Part shown: piece by piece, positions 58,685 through 64,000 of the stretch
Layout of the letters: the number at the start of each line of letters is the position of its first letter
Position numbering within the stretch: position 1 is the stretch's first letter
From: Mycolicibacterium sphagni
Lineage (GTDB): Bacteria > Actinomycetota > Actinomycetes > Mycobacteriales > Mycobacteriaceae
DNA length: 64,000 nucleotides
Assembly (NCBI RefSeq): GCF_013337765.1
Contig: NZ_VBSB01000036.1
Location: 1 to 64,000, forward strand
Direction of reading: 5' to 3'
Made by a program: the position numbers and the translations under genes
The notes under the pieces: model-generated
Told to the model about the DNA's origin: nothing
Database searches by the model: none
Seen by the model: the letters and a program-made list of their open reading frames with translations, nothing else

Positions 58685-58713
58685 GAGAATAGTGTTCTCA
58701 CGGCACCTGTCAA
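58685..58713 (-). promoter_or_regulatory. Thiolase promoter overlapped by a regulon palindrome
   Basis: Palindrome GAGAATAGTGTTCTC at 58685-58699 (one mispair), 24 bases upstream of the start codon. On the minus strand TTGACA (58708-58713) is followed after 16 bases by TATTCT (58686-58691), a SigA-type promoter whose -10 box lies within the palindrome, as at 10082. Suggests steric repression. Confidence 0.6.
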
Positions 58714-58775
58714 TGAAGGGACCCCTCGGTGGGACAAACGCCGCCCGCGCAGACGCCGCCATGCCAAACTGAGCC

Positions 58776-59195
58776 ATGAGGTTCGTCCAGTTGGGGTCGG
58801 CAGTGGCCCTGGCAGCGGTATGTGTGGCGGGTTCTTCAGCCCCGGCCGGTGCCGACGAGGGTGTCGCGATGCACCAGGTCACCTACAGCGTCTTCGCCGA
58901 ACAGCCGTTCCGCGCCGCCGACATCTACTACCGGGATACCGAGCCCGCGAACTGGTCGGACTACAGCCACGACCCGTACGTGTTCAGCCCCAAGGTCGAG
59001 GCCGACGTCGGTCCGACCCAGAAGTGGGTGCTCAACGTTCAGCTGGCCAACCCCGACGAATGGGCCATGGTCGCCGCCAGCAGCGGGCTGTCGAAGACGC
59101 CGCCGAATTTTCACTGCGTGCTTGCCGTCGACGGGGTCGTCGTCGCCGAGAACTCCGGCCCCAAGGGCGCGCTCTGCTCGCTGCGCCACTGGTGA
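58776..59195 (+). CDS. Secreted MmpS-like small protein
   Basis: 139 residues. Sec signal peptide with cleavage near APAGA-DEG (residues 1-27), then a small beta domain: VTYSVFAEQPFRAADIYYRD, YSHDPYVFSP, FHCVLAVDGVVV and GPKGALCSLRHW. Two Cys may form a disulfide. The layout resembles the extracytoplasmic part of MmpS proteins without the membrane anchor. The gene at 63190 encodes a paralogue with the same YSHDPYVFSP and GPKGALCSLR segments. Role unknown; possibly lipid or substrate binding in the periplasm. Confidence 0.8.
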   Translation: MRFVQLGSAVALAAVCVAGSSAPAGADEGVAMHQVTYSVFAEQPFRAADIYYRDTEPANWSDYSHDPYVFSPKVEADVGPTQKWVLNVQLANPDEWAMVAASSGLSKTPPNFHCVLAVDGVVVAENSGPKGALCSLRHW

Positions 59196-59797
59196 GCTGA
59201 GTCGTCCGCCGTTTGCGGCGGACCCTCCATCACGGTCAGGTACTTCTCCACCAGCTCCAGCGTTTCGGCGTGCCCCGCAGTGACGCCGAGCGCTTCGCCC
59301 AGCATCACCACCGTCGACAAGCCGGTCAGCAAGATCGACCAGACCACCGGCGGCACCTCGGCGGGCAGGACCCCGTGCCGGTCCAGCGCGGCGACGAACA
59401 CCTCGCGCTGCTGTTCGCGGAAACGTTCGGCGTAGCGGGACATTTCGGCGCGAAGGGCCTTGCGGTGGTTGGCCAGCGCGGCCATCTCCATCGTCAGCCG
59501 GCTGGCGGCCGGGTTGATCCCGAAGCGCCACAGCGCCCACAGCGGTTGGGGCGAGGCGAGCGCGAGCTGGTGGGCCGCCATGCCCTGGTCGGCATAGCGG
59601 CGGAAGACCTCGAGAAACAGGTCGTCCATCGTGCGGAAGTAGTAGTGGACCAACTGCGGTTTGAGCCCTGCCTTCTCGGCGACGCGACGGGAGGTCACCG
59701 CGGCGTAGCCCTCGTCGATCAGGAGCTGTTCGGCGGCATCGAGCAGCACCAGGCGATTTTTCGCGTCGGGCGCTCCGATCCGCCGCGCCGATGCCAT
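59111..59797 (-). CDS. TetR-family transcriptional regulator
   Basis: 228 residues. RLVLLDAAEQLLIDEGYAAVTSRRVAEKAGLKPQLVHYYFRTMDDLF at about 15-61 is the DNA-binding domain. Divergent from the P450 gene at 59941, its likely target. The last 28 codons run antisense into the secreted-protein gene (59111-59195); they are low-complexity Ser/Thr and look like a run-on extension past the normal TetR end near EGPP. Confidence 0.85.
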   Translation of the reverse strand: MASARRIGAPDAKNRLVLLDAAEQLLIDEGYAAVTSRRVAEKAGLKPQLVHYYFRTMDDLFLEVFRRYADQGMAAHQLALASPQPLWALWRFGINPAASRLTMEMAALANHRKALRAEMSRYAERFREQQREVFVAALDRHGVLPAEVPPVVWSILLTGLSTVVMLGEALGVTAGHAETLELVEKYLTVMEGPPQTADDSAHQWRSEQSAPLGPEFSATTTPSTASTQ

Positions 59798-59940
59798 GTG
59801 TCACCTCGTTCTCGTTTACGCCGCCGATTGAACACGCCGATAGTACGTGGGCCGATGGGATGCAGCCTTGACCACGCACTTTACGCCATGCTAAGCAGGT
59901 GCACAGCAATCAGCCCGCTGCTTGGAGGAAGAACACGCTC

Positions 59941-61218
59941 ATGACCGACTTCGCCACCGTTGACTTCCTCACCGATCAGTCGCTGGTTCCCGACCCCTAC
60001 CCGTACTACGACTACCTGCGGGCGCAGAGCCCGACCGTGCGGCTGGAACCGCACGGCTTCGTGGCCGTGACCGGGTACGAAGAGGCTCTCGAGGTTTACA
60101 AGAACCCCGAGGACTTCTCGAACATCGTGGCTCTCGGTGGGCCCTTCCCTCCCCTTCCGTTCACCCCCGAGGGCGACGACCTGAACGAGCAGATCGACGC
60201 TCACCGGACGTACTTCCCGATGAACGAGCACATGGTGACGATGGATCCGCCGGATCACACCAAGGCCCGCTCGCTGCTCAGCCGTCTGCTCACTCCCAAG
60301 CGGCTCAAGGAAAACGAGGACTTCATGTGGCGGCTGGCTGACCGCCAGCTCGACGAGTTCATCTCCCTCGGGCACAGCGAGTTCCTCGCCGAGTACGCAA
60401 AGCCCTTCTCGCTCTTGGTGATCGCCGACCTGCTCGGGGTGCCTGAAGAGGACCACAAGGAGTTCCGCACGGTGCTCGGCGCTGATCGGCCGGAAGCACA
60501 AGTCGGTTCGCTGAACCATGTGTCGGTAGGCACGAACCCGCTGGAGTTCCTGGACGAGAAATTCAGCAGCTACCTCGAGGAGCGTCGCCGCAATCCTCGT
60601 GAAGACGTGCTGACCGAGCTGGCGACGGCCAAGTACGCCGACGGGTCGACCCCGGAGATCATCGACGTGGTGCGCACCGCGACGTTCCTGTTCGCCGCCG
60701 GCCAGGAGACCACCGCCAAGCTGCTGTCCGCGGCCATCAAGGCGTTGGCTGAGCGCCCCGAACTGCAGCAGAGCCTGCGCGACGACCGCAGCCTGATCCC
60801 CACCTTCATCGAGGAGTCGCTGCGCTTGGAAAGCCCCGTCAAGAGTGACTCGCGGCTGGCTCGCCGGACGTCGAAGGTCGGCGATATGGATATCAAGGCC
60901 GGCACGGTCGTCATGGTTCTGCCCGGCGCGGCCAACCGCGATCCGCGGCGTTTCACCGACCCGCACGAGTTCCAGGTGCGGCGCCCCAACGTCCGCGAGC
61001 ACATCGCGTTCGGCCGCGGCGCGCACTCCTGCCCCGGCGCCCCGCTGGCGCGGGTCGAGGGGCGGGTGTCCCTGGAACGGATGCTGGACCGGATGGGCGA
61101 GATCACCATCGACGAGGAATTCCATGGACCGGCCGGTGACCGCCGGTACAACTACGAGCCGACCTACATCCTGCGTGGGCTCGCCGATATCCACGTCCGG
61201 TTCACCGGCCGCGGCTAG
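59941..61218 (+). CDS. Cytochrome P450
   Basis: 425 residues. FLFAAGQETTAKLL is the I helix, EESLR the ExxR and FGRGAHSCPGAPLARVEGR the heme loop. The ATG at 59941 has GGAGGAAG ten bases upstream. Class I soluble P450; no ferredoxin beside it. The 143-base divergent gap to the TetR gene has TTGACC at about 59867 as a possible -35, but no clear palindrome. Followed directly by a strong hairpin terminator. Substrate unknown. Confidence 0.9.
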   Translation: MTDFATVDFLTDQSLVPDPYPYYDYLRAQSPTVRLEPHGFVAVTGYEEALEVYKNPEDFSNIVALGGPFPPLPFTPEGDDLNEQIDAHRTYFPMNEHMVTMDPPDHTKARSLLSRLLTPKRLKENEDFMWRLADRQLDEFISLGHSEFLAEYAKPFSLLVIADLLGVPEEDHKEFRTVLGADRPEAQVGSLNHVSVGTNPLEFLDEKFSSYLEERRRNPREDVLTELATAKYADGSTPEIIDVVRTATFLFAAGQETTAKLLSAAIKALAERPELQQSLRDDRSLIPTFIEESLRLESPVKSDSRLARRTSKVGDMDIKAGTVVMVLPGAANRDPRRFTDPHEFQVRRPNVREHIAFGRGAHSCPGAPLARVEGRVSLERMLDRMGEITIDEEFHGPAGDRRYNYEPTYILRGLADIHVRFTGRG

Positions 61219-61221
61219 CCC

Positions 61222-61283
61222 CGCGAGCAGACGGAAACGCCCCCGCACGCTCGGCGTGTCGGGGGCGTTTCCGTCTGCTCGCG
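61222..61283. terminator. Bidirectional hairpin terminator with 24-base perfect stem
   Basis: Arm 1 at 61222-61245 and arm 2 at 61260-61283 are exact reverse complements (CGCGAGCAGACG... and ...CGTCTGCTCGCG), with a 14-base loop that contains CACG...CGTG and extends the stem. It starts three bases after the P450 stop and ends at the stop of the convergent secreted-protein gene, so it can serve both. No U-run, as usual in mycobacteria. Confidence 0.85.
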
Positions 61284-61691
61284 CTAGGCGTCGCCCTGCA
61301 CCCAGCGGGTCCGTCCGCCGGTCGCGACGCACGACAGGAACATGCCGTCGGGCGCCTGCGCGACGGAGTTCTCGTAGCCGGTGCAGTCGCCGTCGAGATT
61401 CTTGATGCCCACCATCGGGGGCGACCGGAAGTACCGCGGCTCATAGCGCCGAGGCGACCCGCAGAAGATCAGCCGGCCCCAGTTGTTTCGGGTGTCGACG
61501 CCAAACACGTAGTAGGTCGTGTTGCCGCAGGGGGCACCGAGTTCGACACCCGGCGTGATGCCCGGAGTGCAGAACGCGTCATTGCACTCATTGGCGTTGA
61601 TCGGCGTCCCCGCGGGGTCCGCGGAGGCCGACGCCGGCATCAACAATCCAGCCGTCAGGAGTGCAGCAAGAACTGGCACGGTCGATCGCAC
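61284..61691 (-). CDS. Secreted cysteine-containing hypothetical protein
   Basis: 135 residues. Signal peptide (VPVLAALLTAGLLMPASASA) with cleavage near residue 24, then a domain with about six Cys (ECNDAFCTPG, APCGNTTYY, IFCGSP, GDCTGY, LSCVATGG), enough for three disulfides. No known motif. Ends WVQGDA. Divergent from the Mas gene over a 144-base gap that carries an everted ATTCTC-N7-GAGAAG element. Function unknown, exported. Confidence 0.78.
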   Translation of the reverse strand: MRSTVPVLAALLTAGLLMPASASADPAGTPINANECNDAFCTPGITPGVELGAPCGNTTYYVFGVDTRNNWGRLIFCGSPRRYEPRYFRSPPMVGIKNLDGDCTGYENSVAQAPDGMFLSCVATGGRTRWVQGDA

Positions 61692-61720
61692 TCGAATACT
61701 TTCGCATACTTGGTAAGCGA

Positions 61721-61739
61721 ATTCTCCGGCTCAGAGAAG
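61721..61739. promoter_or_regulatory. Everted element ATTCTC-N7-GAGAAG
   Basis: ATTCTC (61721-61726), seven bases, GAGAAG (61734-61739), one base from the perfect everted cores at 45252 and 62664. Lies between the divergent secreted-protein and Mas genes, 97 bases before the latter. Outer half-sites are degenerate, so binding is less sure. Confidence 0.4.
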
Positions 61740-61835
61740 AAACCGGGACAAAACCCATAACTGCCACTGTGGGATGCTGGCCGGCAGTGCTAGCGTCGCT
61801 CTTCGCCATGCGACCGTGATGGACGAGGAGGTCCC

Positions 61836-62615
61836 ATGCCGGGCAAAAGTGAATCCGAGGTACCCGACGCCGACGGCGCCGTTTCCGCCGAAGCCGCAGA
61901 GGCCGCGGCCGCTGCGGCCGAGGAGCGCGCCGAGGCCGCCCGTGCCCGGGCAAACGAATTGCGCGCCAAGCTGGAAGCGTCTCGCGACGAGACGCCGGCG
62001 CCGTCGGAAACCGTGACCGAAGCTGTGACGGAGGCCGAATCTGTCGATTCGGAATCCGAGGCCGAGCCTGTCGATACCGAACCGGCCCAGGCTTCCCCGG
62101 ATATCTCCCCGAAACCGAAGCGCGGGCTCCGCCTGGGCACCGTGGCCGCTGTCCTTGCCGTCCTCGTGGTCGTCGCAGCCCTGCTTGGCGCGGGCGGATA
62201 CATGCTCTGGCAACACCGCACCGCCGATCAGCTACAGCATCGCAACGCCGAATTCGCGGCAGCCGCCCGGCAGGGCGTCGTGAACCTGATGTCGCTGGAC
62301 TACACCCACGCCGAGGAAACCGTCCAGCGGGTCATCGATGACTCGACCGGCAAGTTCAAAGCGAACTTCGAGGACGGCTCGGGCGATTTGATCAAAGCGC
62401 TTACCGACGCCAAGGTCGCGACAAAGGTCACCGTCAACAACACCGCAGTCGAGTCAATGGACAAAGACTCGGCAACCGTTCTGGTCGCGGCGACCTCTCA
62501 GCGGACCGGCCCCGATGCACCGAAGGAAGACCAACAGCCCCGGGTCTGGCGGGTGGTGGTCAGCCTGGTGCGCGAGGGAGATCAGCTGAAGATGTCGGAT
62601 GTCGAGTTCGTCTGA
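61836..62615 (+). CDS. Mce-associated membrane protein
   Basis: 259 residues. N-terminal Ala/Glu coiled-coil-like region (AAEAAAAAAEERAEAARARANELRAK), an acidic/Pro stretch, one transmembrane helix (VAAVLAVLVVVAALLGAGGYML at about 107-128) and the Mas extracytoplasmic domain ending KMSDVEFV. Paralogue of 6457-7173. ATG at 61836 follows GAGGAGG. No mce genes nearby. Presumed accessory of an Mce transporter encoded elsewhere. Confidence 0.84.
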   Translation: MPGKSESEVPDADGAVSAEAAEAAAAAAEERAEAARARANELRAKLEASRDETPAPSETVTEAVTEAESVDSESEAEPVDTEPAQASPDISPKPKRGLRLGTVAAVLAVLVVVAALLGAGGYMLWQHRTADQLQHRNAEFAAAARQGVVNLMSLDYTHAEETVQRVIDDSTGKFKANFEDGSGDLIKALTDAKVATKVTVNNTAVESMDKDSATVLVAATSQRTGPDAPKEDQQPRVWRVVVSLVREGDQLKMSDVEFV

Positions 62616-62654
62616 CGGCGACGTAACCTGCCAAACCCGTTCTCCGGAAAGTCG

Positions 62655-62691
62655 AGAGATAGTATTCTCCGATCACGAGAATGCCAATCTC
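62655..62691. promoter_or_regulatory. 37-base double operator, ATTCTC-N7-GAGAAT with both outer halves
   Basis: AGAGAT-AGT-ATTCTC (62655-62669), CGATCAC, GAGAAT-GCC-AATCTC (62677-62691). The right palindrome has one mismatch. Same 15+7+15 design as at 45243-45279, and even the GAGAATGCCAAT stretch is shared. It lies 41 bases before the TTG start of the secreted-protein gene, in the 116-base gap after the Mas gene. Confidence 0.65.
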
Positions 62692-62731
62692 GCAGCGTAC
62701 GCAGCTTGGCTCGAAGGTGGAGGAAGCCGGT

Positions 62732-63193
62732 TTGAAGTCCCTCGCAATGACCACAGCACTGATGGCGGCTGCGGTGACCCTCGCTCCGCCCGCGGCTGCC
62801 GAGATGAACCTGGGCAATTACGAGCTGAACATGCCAGACCGCAGGGATTTCCACACCTGGGTTTGGTCAGCGGTGACGCCGTGCAAAGTGCCGAACACGA
62901 ACACCACCATCCCCCACTGCATTCACATCCTCACGCTGCCGCGGCCAATCGCGAAGGCCGTGCAGACCGACGTCGACGCCCACCTGGTCAACGGCCAGTA
63001 CAGCATGGCCATCGATGATCCGTTCGGACTGCGCTGCGGTGACATCTATTACGGACCAACGATTCCCACCCACGACGTCTACACGTGGGACGCGACAACA
63101 CTCGCCGGATCGATGGTGTCGACGTTCGACGCCGCATGTGACGGCGCCCCTGGCGGTAGCTTCACCTACCCGTTCAGCCTGAGCCGGATGTGA
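62732..63193 (+). CDS. Secreted hypothetical protein
   Basis: 153 residues from TTG 62732, chosen because GGAGGAAG lies five bases upstream and the product starts with a good signal peptide (KSLAMTTALMAAAVTLAPPAAA, cleavage before EMN). The ATG at 62681 falls within the operator and gives no signal. Mature part has Cys in WSAVTPCKVP, IPHCIHIL, GLRCGDIYY and DAACDGA, probably two disulfides. Similar in style to mycobacterial secreted proteins with PxxHCIH segments. Overlaps the next gene by four bases. Confidence 0.75.
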   Translation: MKSLAMTTALMAAAVTLAPPAAAEMNLGNYELNMPDRRDFHTWVWSAVTPCKVPNTNTTIPHCIHILTLPRPIAKAVQTDVDAHLVNGQYSMAIDDPFGLRCGDIYYGPTIPTHDVYTWDATTLAGSMVSTFDAACDGAPGGSFTYPFSLSRM

Positions 63194-63648
63194 CCATGCG
63201 AACCTCGAAGATTTCCGCCGTCGCCTTCGCCATTCTGTGCACCGCAACAGGTCTCGCGTCGCCGGCGCTGGCTGACGATCCCCCACCGGGTGATCCGCCT
63301 CCCCCGCCCGCATTCAACGTGCGGTACACGGTCACCGCCGACCAGCCGGTCAACGCCGAGATCTACTTCCGGGACACCGATCCACCCACGTTCTCCGACT
63401 ACAGCCACGACCCATACGTGTTCAGCCCCAACGTCGAAGCCACTGTTGGACCGGACAGGCCGTGGGTTCTCGAGGCCACCCTGACCGATCCCATGCAGTG
63501 GGGCATGGTGCTGGTCCAGGCCCAGAGCAGCCTCGGCGCGGTGCCCAAGGCGTCGGCAGGATTCAACTGCACGATGGCGATCAACGGCATCGTGGTGAAA
63601 CAGGACAGCGGCCCCAAGGGCGCACTGTGCTCGCTGCGCAATTGGTAA
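63190..63648 (+). CDS. Secreted MmpS-like small protein, paralogue of 58776
   Basis: 152 residues from GTG 63190 (GTGA overlap; ATG 63196 also possible). Signal peptide SAVAFAILCTATGLASPALA, a Pro-rich linker (DDPPPGDPPPPPA), then the same beta domain as the protein at 58776: YTVTADQPVNAEIYFRD, YSHDPYVFSP, FNCTMAINGIVV and GPKGALCSLRNW. Co-transcribed with the preceding secreted protein and likely with it at the cell surface. Function unknown. Confidence 0.8.
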   Translation: MTMRTSKISAVAFAILCTATGLASPALADDPPPGDPPPPPAFNVRYTVTADQPVNAEIYFRDTDPPTFSDYSHDPYVFSPNVEATVGPDRPWVLEATLTDPMQWGMVLVQAQSSLGAVPKASAGFNCTMAINGIVVKQDSGPKGALCSLRNW

Positions 63649-63652
63649 GGCG

Positions 63653-64000
63653 CTACAGCTTCTTCATGTAGAACGGCATCTCTATCACCGGCCACTGATT
63701 GCGGCCGCACGATCCACTCGGGCCGATGACGCGGTTCTGCCCGGTGTATTCAGCGGCGGCAGCGTCGTAGTGCCCGTCGGAGCCGACCGGATAGATCTTG
63801 TACTCCTGAAAGCCCTCGATCGCCGCACCGTCAGCGCAGAAGCGCCAGTTGGGAATCGTGCGCTTGACGTACCACAAGCTGTTCGTCGTGTAGATCGGCG
63901 CGGTCCAGCCCGCATCGCTGGTCACGGTCCCGGTGCATTCGGTGGGTGAGATGCAGGTGGTCGAGATGGTCCAGGTGTTGCGTTCGGACGGCTGGTCCTC
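63653..64000 (-). CDS. Secreted-type hypothetical protein, 5' end beyond the window
   Basis: The C-terminal 115 residues are visible; the frame is open to the window edge, so the gene starts past 64000. Cys in TCISPTECTG, WRFCADGA and GSCGRNQWP and the Trp/Tyr-rich pattern (TAPIYTTNSLWYVKRTIPNW) resemble exported mycobacterial proteins with a repeated CTG-V-TS domain. Ends FYMKKL. The stop is four bases from the convergent MmpS-like gene. Function unknown. Confidence 0.65.
   Translation of the reverse strand, partial: EDQPSERNTWTISTTCISPTECTGTVTSDAGWTAPIYTTNSLWYVKRTIPNWRFCADGAAIEGFQEYKIYPVGSDGHYDAAAAEYTGQNRVIGPSGSCGRNQWPVIEMPFYMKKL

Noticed and set aside
59798..59940. TTTACGCC repeats (59817 and 59878) as a TetR operator for the P450
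   Set aside because: The two copies do not form a palindrome and differ in their flanks; too weak to list as a feature.
1..64000. CRISPR arrays, tRNA or rRNA genes, riboswitches, prophage genes
   Set aside because: No regularly spaced repeats, no recognisable RNA gene or riboswitch, and no phage structural or integrase genes were seen.

Overview
This 64 kb window is high-GC, densely packed DNA from an actinobacterium, almost certainly a fast-growing member of the Mycobacteriaceae (Mycolicibacterium/Mycobacterium). The indicators are Mce-associated membrane proteins, MmpS-like secreted proteins, a mycofactocin-coupled SDR, a DosR-type box in front of an acg-like nitroreductase, several FadD/CoA enzymes and long chains of genes joined by ATGA/GTGA overlaps. 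There are no rRNA, tRNA or CRISPR features. No gene-free stretch exceeds 300 bases; the largest gaps (7174-7425, 27399-27617, 41023-41193) hold palindromic operators.

Layout. 1-136: end of an IS21-like element that truncates an acg homologue. 723-10058 (minus): a catabolic run of an amidohydrolase, two acyl-CoA synthetases, two Mce-associated proteins, SnoaL-like protein, SDR, Bfd ferredoxin, flavodoxin and small conserved proteins. 10169-11187 (plus): SnoaL-like protein and a TetR regulator. 11190-21157 (minus): fused CaiB CoA-transferase, crotonase, two M24 proteins (one with lost metal ligands), amidohydrolase, P450, 3Fe-4S ferredoxin, TetR, SDR. 21333-26007 (plus): LysR regulator, APC permease, (R)-selective amine transaminase and alanine racemase. 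25995-27398: xylulokinase. 27618-31837 (plus): P450, mycofactocin SDR, molybdopterin oxidoreductase. 31946-41022 (minus): an eight-gene operon containing mhpC-mhpA-mhpB, a KstD-like desaturase, LLM oxidoreductase, SDR, cyclase-family protein and hydrolase, divergent from an IclR regulator and a second KstD-like flavoprotein. 43698-46012: divergent FadD and crotonase. 46015-51838 (minus): TetR, TauD dioxygenase, LLM oxidoreductase, sulfotransferase, TIM-barrel protein, DUF1214-like protein. 51923-58661: a plus-strand SnoaL/epimerase/SDR/APH-kinase operon converging on a minus-strand thiolase/crotonase/acyl-CoA dehydrogenase operon. 58776-64000: secreted MmpS-like proteins, TetR, P450, an Mce-associated protein and more secreted proteins.

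How it works together. Most genes activate (FadD, CaiB), oxidise (P450, flavin and Fe/2-oxoglutarate enzymes, SDRs), cleave (MhpB) or beta-oxidise (ACAD, crotonase, thiolase) small organic acids. Three modules stand out. (i) A probable amine/D-amino-acid route around an (R)-amine transaminase and an alanine racemase. (ii) A probable alicyclic-ring aromatisation and meta-cleavage route with two KstD-like desaturases plus MhpABC. (iii) A split ACAD10/11-like pair (APH kinase plus acyl-CoA dehydrogenase), the combination known from 4-hydroxyacyl-CoA degradation.

A recurring palindrome, GAGAAT-N3-ATTCTC, and its everted form ATTCTC-N7-GAGAAT occur in intergenic regions at about eight places across the window. 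They suggest one TetR-type regulon tying distant operons together; the TetR gene at 10597 is the best local candidate for the regulator.
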